Counted from the first letter of the stretch, positions 1-12,337 are shown. The stretch is DNA of 64,000 nt from Hepsetus odoe (GCA_017165825.1 CM029384.1:5682053-5746052); one strand, 5' to 3'. Notes: generated by a model from the sequence alone, not told the origin. Translations and numbers: made by a program.

Positions 1-168
1 TCAACCTCTGCATTTTACCCATACACTCACACACGTACAGTAGGGGGCAGCTATTGAAAGCGCCCGGGGAGCAGTGATGGGGATGGTACCTTGCTCAAGG
101 GTACCTCAGGGCAACCAGGGCTGGGATTTGAACCCACAATTCCCTAACCACTAGGCTACCGCTGCCCC
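1..168 (-). mobile_element. SINE family A copy, cut by the window edge
   Basis: This is a reverse copy ending in the tRNA-like head (GTGGCCTAG-type box A, GTTTGAACCC-type box B). The family body carries GGTACCTTGCTCAAGGG, and the 3' tail ends in GTCACTTTCACTT in intact copies. Confidence 0.85.
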
Positions 169-193
169 ATATAATATAATAATAATATTTTAC

Positions 194-195
<2 letters not shown>

Positions 196-260
<65 letters not shown>
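196..260. repeat. (TA)n microsatellite
   Basis: This is an uninterrupted TA run of about 32 units. Confidence 0.98.
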
Positions 261-265
<5 letters not shown>

Positions 266-716
266 TCTCAGTGTATCAGTGCTTCTACTTAAGTAAAGAC
301 TGGGTGTAATTTTGTAATTTTGTCACCTCGGGCATGAACTGAATACTGAGTCTTAAGATTAATAACTAAGCAGTGAGATTTTACTTTAAGGGGTCAGTAG
401 GTCAACATCTTACCTAATGAACGGGCTAACGAAAGACAGGAAACATTCTTTTCACATTCTCTCCTGCTTCTGTATTCCTTTACCTCATCGCTCCCCCTTT
501 CCCCCGCTCTCACCCTGCCACGGCCCTCGCATTCCCTCCTCTCCCGTGCAATCGTATCTCCATTAGGTCAGGCTGCTGGTCAGCTTCAGCAGAGCCTGTG
601 TTTGACTGTGCGAATGTGTTGCCCTCACTGGGTGAGTTTATCTCTCCCACTGTGGACTATTAGCTTAGCCTTACTCCCTTTCTGCCCTCTGCTGACCTCC
701 CTCTCACCCCAACAGG

Positions 717-807
717 CAGCAGCGAGAAGCCGTGGACATGGCGCCAGACACAGAGGGGAGACTTGACCCTCAAGGCTGTACTTCTATTCCTGCTCTGAAG
801 GTTTTAC
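717..807 (+). CDS. Candidate terminal exon of an unidentified gene (weak)
   Basis: A pyrimidine-rich tract followed by CCCCAACAG ends at 716. In one frame the following sequence reads SSEKPWTWRQTQRGDLTLKA, a short hydrophobic tail VLLFLL, then TGA. That resembles the last exon of a membrane or GPI-anchored protein, but so short a match can arise by chance. No partner exon is visible upstream. Confidence 0.2.
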
Positions 808-999
808 GCCTGCCACACACACACACACACACACGCACACACACTTTATTAGAAGCAGAAACACACCCCGAGGCAGGCTTTTTCACGTTAGCCTCGGCTG
901 GGCCGCCGCCCCCGCCTGTGTGGCACTCGGCATCTTCCAGTTCACATAAAACCCTCTCCGGTCAAAGCTCGTTCTGGAACAACAGGGGGTCTCTCGAGG

Positions 1000-2910
1000 G
1001 CATTTCAAACTAGTGAAACTTATCAGATATTCCAGACAGCAGCACCACTGATCCTGACCTTATTAAACGGACCCTTACTGGTCAGACGTGAATATTCAGA
1101 GTCATAATAACACTGTAATACTGTACATTTAAAGCAATTTTATTTAGAAATAAGCCCAGTCCTAAAAAGATGGCATACGGCTGTGTCCCCTACGGTATTT
1201 AAGTCTTTTCTACATAAAAAAAAATGTTCTTTGTTTCTTTAAGGCACAGGAGTCTCTTAAAGAAACAATTTGGCAAAAATTCTATATTTACAATTACCCA
1301 TTAACTGGTCAGTCAGTCAAGACATATGTTGCTTTAGCAATGGAGATAAGAGCGGCGAAGGAAACCCAAATGCTTACCATTACTGTTATCACATCTGAAG
1401 AACTGCTCAAACCTTCTCAAGCACATCATTTTATAGGTCACGCATTGTCCGAAACCACAAGCCCCCACCACCTTAACGAGGAGCTGAATCCATTCTGACA
1501 GGATTGAGAGAAGTTTTTTATCGAAGTATTCTTCTGGCTATGATTGTAAGCGTTCTTGTTATTAATGTTAGCCTCGAAGCTCCGTTCTAAACTAAAGAAG
1601 CAACGAGGAATTAGCATTGATTTGATTTTAGGCTAAAATGAATCCTTTAACGCTGCACTGATATCGAATCGGCACTCAGTATCCATCAATATCCTGAGAT
1701 CACATGTTGAAACACACTCTACACACACATTGTAAAGTTCTATGTGCGTCTTATGCAAAAGTTTGGGTTCACCAGCCAACTAGCTGTTTTCATTCTTTTA
1801 ATTACTGGCTGCTGAATAATTAGTTACATCATAAAATATTGAACAATGAATATGAATTTAACATTAAGGTATGGAAAAAGTTAAGGCAGATTATCCGTTT
1901 GGTTTAATGCTTTTCCAACATGCTAAACTCTTTCCATCAAAATCCATGTTGAAGTTTGTTCCTTGTAGAGAATTTAAGACAATCGAATTTGGCTGAAGAT
2001 TTTCAACCACAGCAAACATCACTCAGCACAGCCACTGCGTCAAAACTACCATTTGGGAATTCCTCCAAATCAAAAGCAACAGGAATGCAACCAAGTGTAT
2101 CCACAATCCCGAAGCCCTGACTCAGACCCAAGTGTCTCAGTGAGCTTCTGAGTTCGGCAGTGACTCAAGAGTAAAGCCTCTGAGAAGCCGGCCAAAAACT
2201 CCGGGCCATATGGGGAGCCTAAAACTTTACGACGCCTTCACGAGCATTCTGTAAAGGCTTTATTATTTTCCACCGCAAGCTGTGACTCCACGTCACAGGA
2301 AATGTAAGGAAGACAAATGTTCGGCTGACCACAATGGAGGAATCTCAAGATATTTCAAGTGGTCATTCATGCCTTTCATACTTAAAAGCCAAACCAAGCA
2401 GACCTTCCAGGATGCACTGGAGTAAACACACTGCTTTTGGGTCAAGGTTTTTCATTCGCCAAGCTAAATTTATAGCAACAATGTTTGATGTTTGTTTGAT
2501 GTTGCCCAGACGGTGTTAGATATCATCCAAGATGAGCAACTTAACCCCCCCCCCCAAGTAAATATATTGTTGGTTCAGAGAAACAATGAGGAAGCAAAAA
2601 AAAAAAACCTGAGTAAGGACAATGTATCAGGTTTTCCACAAGTGCAACTTCCCTGTAGATGTCCATGGGAACACAGTAAGCATCACAACACCTGAAGTGG
2701 GATGGTGGTGATCTAGGGGCAGGATCTAAATCCCACATGAACTGCATTTGCCAGACATCTGTATCCATTTCCTGAAGCCACTTGGTGTTAAAGATATTAG
2801 AAATTCAATGGTGGTAGTGCTGGAACTCTTGGTTCACTGGTGAGTTTCCTAACACCACCACCCACATCTAGACTGGGTGACTGGGTCTCCAGCACTGCCA
2901 CCATCAGGAT
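1000..2910. other. Intergenic sequence without recognisable genes
   Basis: It is A/T-rich and apparently unique; a C run (2549-2557) and an A run (2598-2608) are present. If the candidate minus-strand gene at 3.3 kb is real, this lies in its first intron. Confidence 0.45.
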
Positions 2911-3270
2911 CTCTTAACCCCAAACTGGTCCAAGGAGGCTGTCCCTGTAATTATGGAACTGGGAACCCGGGAAAGATGCTATAAATGTAATATAATGTCT
3001 AGAAAAAGTGAGAAATCTGGACCAAAAGCAAAGCAATCCAGGAGCTGAACCTTTAGAAAGGAATGAAAAAGCCCACAAGAAGAATCCAGGACTAAAAGTG
3101 AAGTCTGTTCCTCTGAAATAAACATGAGCAAAGCCACAATCAGGACATTTCTGCCCCTGAATGAATGGACTTAAATGCTGACCCCCATTTCTCTGCAGTA
3201 TTAGAAACAGCTGAGCTTTAGCCCTGTTCTCTGTGAGGACAGCTAAGCCTCCAAAAGCCTGGAGTCTTAC

Positions 3271-3390
3271 CGGACACCATGAGCACTGGCAGGACGAGCT
3301 GGTGGAGGGACAGCATGGTGCTCCTCCAGGGTGTGAGGCGCGTGGAGACGCAGAGACGCATTGCTGTGCGCGCTGGGATGCGCTCTCGGT
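3271..3390 (-). CDS. Candidate first exon of an unidentified secreted or membrane protein
   Basis: On the minus strand an ATG in good context (AGCACCATGC, 3316-3314) starts MLSLHQLVLPVLMVS, a short hydrophobic signal-like stretch. It runs into CCG|GTAAGA, a strong donor at 3270, in phase 1, as is common after signal-peptide exons. An in-frame upstream ATG at 3361-3359 would add 15 residues. Upstream are an AATAAAA box near 3405 and several CCAAT boxes (for example near 3450, 3500 and 3550). The next exon was not found in the 3.2 kb to the window edge. The gene is not recognised. Confidence 0.45.
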
Positions 3391-3689
3391 GCGGGTGCTG
3401 GGTTTTATTTCCCCCACCCCTCTCCTCTCAGGAGCCGAGGCTAGCAGCCAATCATCGCCCAGGAAGCCACTTAGCCAGCCCCAAATTAGGACTAAAGGCC
3501 AATGGGCGCTCAGGAGGCGGGGTTTGGCGACAGGTAGGTTCCAGCGGATTGGCTGTAGATTGTTTCCCCCTCGCGCTTTGAGCTATTTCTTCAGAACAGG
3601 TGAGTTCGAGGAAGCAAGTGTTGATTTTCCCATTTTTCCCATCAATGACAGGTAATCAGTTACTGAACACACAGTATTTTCCATGATTT

Positions 3690-3738
3690 TATTAGACAGA
3701 CAGACAGGCAGGCAGGCAGATAGACAGACAGACAGAAA
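3690..3738. repeat. (GACA/GGCA)n microsatellite
   Basis: These are tetranucleotide runs of AGACAGAC and AGGCAGGC. Confidence 0.95.
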
Positions 3739-4061
3739 GATACCCAGGTTGGATAAACACTGCTAGTCTGTAAACACTATTGCATTTATCCTGCATCATG
3801 AGTCTCATCCTTGAGCAGAGCTTAGCTGTTCAGATGGAGCTCAGGATGGAAGGTGGATGGAAGAATGGAGCTCAGGTTTGAAGCTCCAGTGCCTGATAAA
3901 AATGTTGGAGGCTGGTGAGGAGACACCCTAAATAAACTTCTCCACATGGTGATGAAGACTGTGGTTAATGCTCTACTACAGGATAAGTGAAAGTGAAAAA
4001 AATTGTATTATGAGGAAAAGTTTAAAACTCTACAATTCATTAAATTGTTTGATCTTTTTTT

Positions 4062-4172
4062 TTTTCTTTTCTCCATTTTCTGCCGCTTGTCTCAAGCGGG
4101 GTCACGCTGGCGTCCATCCCAGCTCACACAGGGCGAAGGACGGGGACACACCCTGGACACGCCCATTGCAGG
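4062..4172 (-). mobile_element. Family C repeat fragment (CCATTTTCTGCCGCTTGTC type)
   Basis: This has the tail of a common teleost retroposon, ending near CCCATTGCAGGG. It is fused directly to the following SINE A fragment. Confidence 0.6.
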
Positions 4173-4297
4173 GAGGAGCGTGACGGGGACGGCACCTTCC
4201 TCAAGGGTACCTCAGGGCAACCTATTGGGAAAGGGTTCGAACCCCCGATCCTCCGATCATGCAGCCAACGCCCGAACCACTAGGCCACCGCTGCCCC
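4173..4297 (-). mobile_element. SINE family A fragment (head half)
   Basis: This contains the GGTACCTCAGGGCAACC core and the reversed box B and box A, ending CCACCGCTGCCCC. Confidence 0.85.
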
Positions 4298-4630
4298 TTG
4301 TTTGATCATATATAGAATAAAAATGACCACCCTAATATTTCAGTAACCTAAACCAGAAGAACAAGATAAAACTGAGTCTATAAGATTGTCTAAAACAACA
4401 GGTGAGGCTAAATGCAGACCTAGGAAAAGTCATTTCACTTTGAAACCACTAACTGAGTTGTTTTTTGAGGAACGTCCATGGATGAACATGATATATAGTC
4501 AGGGTGTGCCATCTTTATAAGCTTGATTTCCAACTACAATATTCATCCATTCACAACATCCTTGTTTCCAGATGTGCTGACAAGAACTTCAGAGCTACTG
4601 CTGAAAACCAAACAAGGTTTAGTTTTAAAA

Positions 4631-4847
4631 TGACCATTTGTCATTGTAATACACAACACAGTGCCCCACAATGAAATGCAGCCTCTGCTTTTTACCCATA
4701 CACACCGTGCAGCAGGGAGTAGCTGTTTAAAGTGCCCGGGGAGCAGTGATGGGGACGGTACCTCAGGGCAACCTACTGAGCTGGGATTCAAACCCATGAC
4801 CTTGCAGTCTTGGGCCTAGTCCCTGAACACTAGGCCACCGCTGCCCC
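4631..4847 (-). mobile_element. SINE family A copy
   Basis: This is a near full-length reverse copy with tail remnant, GTGCAGCAGGGAGTAGCT, the GGTACCTCAGGGCAACC core and the head. Confidence 0.85.
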
Positions 4848-5415
4848 TTTTATAGTCAAACGAGCTGTTGCTGAACCTCAGTCAAAATGTAATATTTGGC
4901 CATATTCATGTTAGTTATTGGCCAAAAGGATGGCTTCAAATTGGCAGATAATAACTCAAAGTGACAAGAGCTCCAGCTTGAACCCATCTGAGGAGCAGTT
5001 CGTCTCCTCAGAAGTTTCATGGGTGAATGTTCTGCCATCATTCCTGAATTTTCCTCTTTGTATCACCCCGTTTCACTCATTGTTCATTCATATCGCGGTG
5101 GAGACATTTATGGATTTCCAAGGACGATTAACACACTTCCTCTGTTTCACCATCCTTGATAAGAAGACCAAGAATAGGTCACGTTTAGAGGGGAATAATA
5201 AGAAGGAGTGGTACCACTGGTATGCTATTAACAGATATCAATGGAAGTAACTGCTATAAGTGGAATTTTCTTTTCTTTTCTTTTCTTTTCTCCCTGCTGA
5301 ATTTCAGGAATCATTTGTTAAGGTCAATACCAGATTTTAAACCAGTCTTTCTTCCTTTGTTTTTTTATTTTTTTCTACCCAGACACAACCAAATCAACCC
5401 CTCTAACCCTAAAGG

Positions 5416-6149
5416 CATACGCAGTACAGTACAAAAGTCTTCAGCCACCCCTCGTTTCTTTCTATTCCTTTCTTTTTCATGCCTGACAAACTGTCTTATC
5501 TTTGTCATATTGAGTGGATTAAATGAAAGAAACGGGAACAAATGTCTTACTGTGACAGGCTGCAAAGTGTCTAAAGATACTAGGCTCTAGATAAAGGGGT
5601 TCCAACCACTCAGCGCTCAGCATCAGCAGGAAACTAATCAGCTGATCTTCTGGGATCATCTGCTCCTGTTTCTTCACTGCTTCATGTCTTAAGTTAGACT
5701 TTATTTGTAGATCACTGTGTGGATCATCCAACAAAAACCAAACTGCTCAGGTACAGAGACTGGACTGAAAATGAGAAACAAAAGTGAAAAAAGTGAAAGT
5801 GACAACCCTCGTCATTGCGAGGTCACAGCACAACACACAGTGAACCACAATGAAATTGGACCTCTGCATTTAACCCATGCACACTCAAACACCGTGCAGC
5901 AGTGGGCAGCTATTGAAAGCGCCCGGGGAGCAGTGACGGGGACGGCACCTTGCTCAAGGGTACCTCAAGGCAACTTATTGGGAAGGGGTTTGAACCCCCG
6001 ATCCTCTGATCATGCGGCTAACTCCAAAACCACTAGGCCACCACTGCCCCAAAAACATTGTTCTTCAAGAATACTGGAAAACTGCTCCTCAACAATACAT
6101 TAATGCATAAATACAAAATCTGAAGAAAAGACTTAAGACATTTGCACAT
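5416..6149 (+). mobile_element. MITE-like repeat X, copy 1, interrupted by a SINE
   Basis: It starts with GTACAAAAGTCTTCAGCCACC, runs to about 5790, and resumes after the inserted SINE A (5791-6050) with AACATTGTTCTTCAAGAATA. It ends in a degenerate inverted terminus, TTTGCAC, at 6147. The internal sequence is shared with copies near 14.3, 19.8 and 55.4 kb. Confidence 0.7.
5791..6050 (-). mobile_element. SINE family A, full-length, nested in repeat X
   Basis: The whole unit is present: tail AAGTGAAAGTGACAACCCTC, body with GGCACCTTGCTCAAGGGTAC, and head ending CCACCACTGCCCC. Confidence 0.9.
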
Positions 6150-7470
6150 GGCTGCTGCTGCACAAACTATAAATAATAACAGTACATGAATAGCTCCTCT
6201 TATCAGTAACAACTGAACAATAAGCCTAACTGAAAGTACACCTCAGTCTGCGCTCACGTTCCACGAGACTACCCGGACTGAATGCAATACTGGTTGTATC
6301 AACAGCCCAGGAACGCCTTGAATTGTTCCACTGCTACCTCGTTTCATTTTGGTCATGAAGGACACCAAACTCGTTCAGCATAGGGGTCACAAAAAAAGCC
6401 TGCCGTACCTGTTGATGGAGTCATGGTCATTGCTAACCCTTCATGGAAGTCCGTTTCTGATCCTAGAGCAACTCTTGGCTGAGGTCTAATCTCAACCCAT
6501 TAACATGTAAAAACCCAAGCAACTTCTCACACTTATCCTTCCTTCCATGCTCCATCCCACAGATATCTACTCAGTGGTGGTTCTACTGAAGAAAGCCTAG
6601 ACTGGGGCTTATAAACAGTGCAGTGGATGAAGCACAGTTGCTAAAAGCAAGATTGATTTTAAGATATGCAGATATTGATAGATGTGTGTGGAACTTAGGG
6701 CACCTCCTTTCACCTTTCGCTAGTTCTGCACGAGACAAACCTTCAGTAAAGATTTTTTTCTGCACATTTTAAAACAATCATTATTCTTTTCCTTGTTGAT
6801 CTTAATGTATTGTCTTCACATTCCTTGGGCTTAAGGACCACCTTTTGTTGAAATTCTTTCTTTTTACATTTCAGATGTAAATACAATGCATGGTATGTTT
6901 AAGAGCCACCCACGGAGCTCCATTAATAACCAGGTTTGGGTAAAGGCTGGGATGAAGGCTTTTTCCAGATCTCAGTGTTTCCTTTCTTGAAAGATCCAAG
7001 ACTCAAGCTTGGCATGTTTTGTATTGGAGTCTTTTAACTTCGTTCCTCCTTCCGTTTCTTCACTGACTCTGGGTGCTTCCTTGCAGAGATTTGATAATAC
7101 TTAGCAACGATTTCCCTTCTGTTCTCACATTTCGTTTGCCGCTGAGAAAACAACCTGGAAGCGTGTCAGCTTCAACACCATGGGTCACATTGGCATCCCT
7201 TATGCTTCTCCTTTTTTCTCCAAACAACTTTGGCAACCGTGGCTCAATTTGTGTTTCATGAGATCACAGTAACTGATTCCAGTTTTTTTTTTTTTTTTTT
7301 AGAAGTTTATCTTCTGAGGACCCTTAAGGTTTTTGCAACAACCCTGCATAATTGGCCAGTTTATCAATCGTCTTGTAGTTCTTGATCAATGATGTGGGGA
7401 TGTTGCATGCCTAATACTACTAACACTACAAGCAGTACTTTGACTATATTTTTCCTTTTCTTCAGTCTTC
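6150..7470. other. Intergenic sequence without recognisable genes
   Basis: Nothing coding or repetitive was recognised apart from a T run at 7283-7300. Confidence 0.45.
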
Positions 7471-7477
7471 TTTCAGG

Positions 7478-7640
7478 GAAGCAGCAGTCTAGTGGTTAGG
7501 GACTAAGCCCCAGGATCAGAAGATCATGGGTTTGAATCCCAGATCTGTAGGTTGCCCTGAGGTACACTTGAGCAAGGTACCATCCCCATCACTGCTCCCT
7601 GGATGTAGGATATGGCTGCCCCCTGCTGCACCGTCAGTGT
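7478..7640 (+). mobile_element. SINE family A copy, tail lost
   Basis: This has a forward head (GTCTAGTGGTTAGGGAC, GGGTTTGAATCCC), the GAGCAAGGTACCATCCCC core and GCTGCCCCCTGCTGCACCG. Confidence 0.85.
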
Positions 7641-8257
7641 CTTCTTTTGCTTTTGGTCCAGAGTATGTCTTTGGTTGTGTTTTACTGAGTGTCTTCACGA
7701 TGACATATTTTAATATTTCGATATCCATAAAGACAGGGGAGAACTGTGAACCCTGAGGAGCTTATCTGCCCAGGTATGAAAATCAGGTCTGACATACAAT
7801 CTCCCTGAGGCTCTAACATCACAGAGGACACAGCAGGGTTCAAACCGAGGCACGGCACGGCCCAGACTCGTGTCGAAATTTCGGCAAAGTGCGCTGCATT
7901 CTGACGCTGCGCCTAACATTCTTTACTATCTATCTGATGCCCGATTCTGTACGGAAGGTTATCTCAAAGCAAACCCTAACCTGCTGCAATAAAAATGACA
8001 ACACCTAAAATCCTTGAATTACGAGTGGTTTTGTGGTAAACTGTTGTCAAATATTGTAAGTGGAACATTTTGGAATTCTGTAAGAGAGCGAACCTCACTC
8101 GGAAATGCAGTTACAGAAGGCCAAAGCTATTCAGCTCACTGAAACATGAACATTGAGCTTCCTCAAATCTGTCCTTCTGCTTCAGCAGCCAGTGCAAACA
8201 CAATGGAAATACAAATGAACCTATTCAGCGTGTTGCTATTGTGAGGTGAATTATGGG

Positions 8258-8477
8258 TAAAGTGAAAGTGACTCTGCCATTGTGAAAACAAAAGCATCCT
8301 CTCCATTTTGCCCATCACCGTGCAGCAGTGGGCAGCCAAACATCAAGCACCCAGGGAGCATTGATGGGAATGGTAACTTGCTCTAGTGAAACTCAGGGCA
8401 ACCTGCTGGTCCTGGACTCAAACCCACGACCTTCCAAGAAAAGGAGCCTGGTCCCTAACCACCAGGCCACTGCTGCA
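8258..8477 (-). mobile_element. SINE family A copy, diverged
   Basis: This is a reverse copy with an AAGTGAAAGTGAC tail and a head ending GGCCACTGCTGCAC. Confidence 0.8.
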
Positions 8478-8654
8478 CGATATGAAACGCTCGTAAAAGA
8501 AGGGATGTGATAAAAAGGATCTCATAGAATACCTCCTAGGTATGGCACCTATACTTCTGTTTGAGAAGATATCATAAAAATGTATTCGAGACAGGATTTC
8601 AGCAAACGAGATCATTTCTCATGAATGAGAAACATAATTTGTCACAGTTTTCAA

Positions 8655-8822
8655 CCCACACACACCGTGCAGCAGGGGGCAGCAATCTCCAGCACCCAGG
8701 GAGCAGTGATGGGTAGGGTACCTTGCTCAAGGGTACCTCGGGGCAGCCTACTGGACTGGGATTAGAACCCATGGGCTTTTAATCCTTGGGCCTAGTCCCT
8801 AACCTATAGGTCATCGCATCCC
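8655..8822 (-). mobile_element. SINE family A copy, diverged
   Basis: This is a reverse copy with CACCGTGCAGCAGGGGGCAG, GGTACCTTGCTCAAGGGTAC and a worn head. Confidence 0.8.
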
Positions 8823-8899
8823 ATCCCAGCAATGTTAAGGGCATTGAGTTGCACTTTTTTAAAAATATTTTTTTAAATATATTACCAGTAAATGAGAAA

Positions 8900-9132
8900 A
8901 TGGTGGTGGTCTAATGGTAGGATACTTGCCTACGGATCAAGAGGTACTGTGTCAAGGCACAGTGGTGTGAGAGATTTTACATTTGCGGCATTTAGCAGAC
9001 ACTCTTATCCACTTAGCAGCTCAGGGTTAAGGGTCTTGCTCAGGAACCCAATGGTGGTAGCGCTAGAGGTGGGATTCAAGCTTGGGACCTCTTGATCCGT
9101 AGGCAAGTATCCTACCATTAGACCACCACCAT
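8900..9132. mobile_element. SINE family B with inverted duplicate heads
   Basis: The tRNA-like head occurs in forward orientation at 8900-8945 and, as a perfect 46-bp inverted copy, at 9087-9132. Between them lies a reversed SINE B body (TTTAGCAGACACTCTTATCC, GGGTTAAGGGTCTTGCTCAG). Confidence 0.85.
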
Positions 9133-9146
9133 CACAGCTAAAATAA

Positions 9147-9275
9147 TTTATCCATCCATTATCTGCCGCTTGTCCCAAACGGGGTCGCGGGGGGGTGCTG
9201 GCGTCCAACCCAGCGTACACAGGGCGAGGACAGGGGACGCACCCCGGACAGGTCGCCAGCCCATCGCAGGGAGTT
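9147..9275 (-). mobile_element. Family C repeat fragment
   Basis: It runs from CCATCCATTATCTGCCGCTT to AGCCCATCGCAGGG. This is a common teleost retroposon 3' region, similar to 4062-4172. Confidence 0.65.
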
Positions 9276-9279
9276 AAAT

Positions 9280-11150
9280 AATTTAGGTTAGGTCAAGTCT
9301 TCACTTGTTTACAGAAGGACAGATAGAACTGGAGGTTTCTTTCCATCATGATACCATTGTGACAGTCAACGTTAAAGCTATTATTATAAGGACCTCTGTT
9401 GTTTGCTGGCCAATTTATCGGAAACACCTACCCACCTTTGTAGGTTTACTGTTACACAAAGCACTGATTAGTTGCTACTAAATTCATCAGTCCCCCTCTT
9501 CATGTTGCATCACAACGCATTAGTGTGTGCTGCCCTGATACAAGTGTGTCTAAATGAACCCAGTAAACTGAATAGTCATTGGGGAGGTGGTCCCGTGAAA
9601 AAGATAAGATAAACATTTACTGCTGGGTAACTCCCGTTCCAATTTATGACCATGGGTTTCGTCTCGTTTCAGTGAGCTTATGCTTTTGAAAGCTCTCTGC
9701 TGTAGCTTTGTCTTCTGAAGCATATTGCATAACTCAGATTGGACTTCTTTGACTTGGAAACTAGAGCGGGACTCATCTAAGTTTGTTTTCTTGGTTTATA
9801 ATTGCATGGTTTTACTTCAGTGGGCCTAACAATGAGCCTAATTTGTGCATGATGAAGAAGACATATGAAAATATAAAGCTGAAATAAAAAAAAACCCTGG
9901 CTCCGAACATCACTCATTAGTATGCTTTAGTTTTGGCCAAATGAACTGAGAACATAAGTGAAGCAAAAGAGAGAAAACAGCAACAGATCTGATATGAAAC
10001 AAGCTCTGACTGGTAAGAACAAATCAAATGGTGCCTGTAACTAAGCAACCCATCTGCCAGGGGACTATATTTAAAAATCTCAGCTGAATGGATTTCATTT
10101 GCTGTGACTTTCCACTTATAAGTTAAAAAAAATGGCCATAAAAGAGACAAACTAGCTTCCTGCATCGAAAATGTGAAGGAAATGAATCTTTCGTTTGATT
10201 ATCAGGACAGAGGGAGAATTTTGTACATTCCTGGAATCAATGTTTGCAATTAATTGCACTTAAAGAACCGTGAAACTTCGAATAGAATTGAATCAAATTT
10301 GCATTTATAGTTTTTGATTGAATTTTTATATCATTTTTATATCAAAAGGGCTTGTTTTGCTCTGTTCCAACCTACATAATCTTTTAAAACTAAACATTTT
10401 TATGCATATTATGGTTTGTGAAAATGTCTTGAAACATTTTGATTAGATCGTTGCCGCTCAACGCAACAAATCACATGCAAAACTTTTGGAACCCTGACAA
10501 AATGACTTTTTTTTTTGCATACATACTCTTAAAGATCACATTTTTGCACACTTTAATACACTATAATAACTCGCTGAATTCAACACACTGAGGAAAAATC
10601 ATGTGTCCAGTGTGAAAATGATAGCATATTTGATGTTTTACTTTTTTTTATTCATGTTTAACTTCAAGAAATGGTAATTATGACCTAAGAGTTTCAGGAA
10701 ATGTCAGGAATGTCTTGATCCTTGATCAACAAAACATGTGGTTTGAATGAATGAATGAGTCACTGAGTGTTCCAACTTTTGCAAACAGATGTAGAAATAA
10801 ATTAGAATAAAATCATCAGAGCAGGATATTATTTATCCTTTAATGAATATAACAAGTAAACTAACTCTTTGGTTAAGCTTTATTTCACTTTCAGAAGTTA
10901 ATAGATATAAAATATTTGCAGTTCCCTATTTTGAACGGTGTAGCACATATTGTGAGTGCCGCATTACATCAGATGCATTTTGCTATTTGTAGCCTCACAT
11001 TAACTGCCCTGTAAAATATAAACCGGGAACAACACGACACAATTGAGCCGAACTTCCCAGAAATGGCAGTGCCAGGTTCACTCAGACTACTTCTAGGCAA
11101 TACCTGCCCTTCCTCTTCTGTTAAACATAAATTCCCGACTTATTGTTTTA
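9280..11150. other. A/T-rich intergenic sequence
   Basis: No gene, SINE or tandem array was recognised. Confidence 0.45.
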
Positions 11151-11307
11151 CATTTACGGCATTTAGCTGACACTCTGATCCAGAGCGACTTATATTTCTT
11201 AACTACAGGGACAGTCCCTCTGGAGCAACTTGGGGTTAAGGGTCTTGCTCAGGAACCCTATGATGGTGATGTTGGAGGTGGGATACCACTAGATCACCAG
11301 CTCCCCT
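11151..11307 (-). mobile_element. SINE family B fragment
   Basis: This is a reverse copy with TTTACGGCATTTAGCTGACA, CCAGAGCGACTTATA and GGGTTAAGGGTCTTGCTCAG. The head is degraded. Confidence 0.85.
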
Positions 11308-11349
11308 ATTTTCTTGCTAAACAGAAGGCCCACCTACCATCTATGATTT

Positions 11350-11968
11350 TTACTGCAATGTATCTTCTAGGGCCGGTCTCACCATCAAGGCTACCGTTAA
11401 GATAACTTGTGTTAAAAAATAGGAACACCATAATCTGGCTGGCGTCCAACTTGCTACCTGAAATACTCCCCTTATGCTTCTCCATTCACCATGACAGGCT
11501 GTGTGGGGGGTAGAATCAAACTGGACAAAGAGTTGAGAGCTAATTATGTGGGAAATCTCTAGAATACGTCCTTCAGAATCTACATTATAGACAAGGATGT
11601 AGGTTTTTGCTAAATTATGGCGTTTCCTGACATCAATAAGGAACATCATGAGCTTTGTATCCTTGTAGCTGCTCACAGACCTAAGATCGCATGTATTAAT
11701 GTGGGGTGGACTGGTGTAAAGCAAATCATAACAGGACTCTAGAGCAGGGAAATGTGTCCTCAGGAATGATGATCCACACCTCACTATCTGATGGATGGAT
11801 GTGGGTACGGCAGATGGCAGGAGGAGGAGTACAAATCAAGCTCCATTGATATGATTTCTTCAGTTTGGTGTGGAGGAACTCCAGTGGCCTGAAAAGAGCC
11901 CTGGTCATAAAATAAAAAACAGCATTACCTGAGCATGACTCAAACAGCATTACCTGAGCATGACTCAA
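11350..11968 (-). other. Unrecognised open frames with a transposase-like scrap
   Basis: Two overlapping minus-strand frames (144 and 80 codons) are open but show no domain I recognise. On the plus strand 11,858-11,905 resembles the FGVEELQW-type segment of Tc1-like transposases. A 25-bp unit (core CATTACCTGAGCATGACTC) is duplicated in tandem at 11,919-11,968. Most likely this is decayed mobile DNA. Confidence 0.3.
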
Positions 11969-12337
11969 CTTCCTGTCATTGTCATAGCATCTTTGAAACG
12001 TCAGGAACTGACCTTGAAACGAAAAAACTGACGCTTTTTACACCCGACAGTCTTTTCATGGTGCACCAAAGATGAAAAACTTAAATATACAAAACCTAGC
12101 CCCAAAAGAACCTATGAACCCATGGTAAACTTGGGGTTAAAAATATTTGACGGCACATTTTGTGTGATGATTTGTCATATTTTAAGATGGGTGTGGCTCA
12201 AGTACCCCCTAAAACCAACACTCAATCTAATGACAGGAACATCTCCACATTTACTGTTACTTATCTTAAGCTGGGTCTCCAGAGTGTTTTTCAGACTTTA
12301 GCCTTGTGAGGGCTGTGCTACTGCATGACCTTTGACC

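Noticed and set aside
2914..3655. Frames of 100-167 codons overlapping the 3.3-kb candidate promoter
   Set aside because: They lie in frames other than the signal-like one and show no domains; they reflect the GC-rich promoter segment.
3230..3660. Possible divergent plus-strand gene from the same promoter
   Set aside because: No plus-strand start with a donor or a recognisable product was found.
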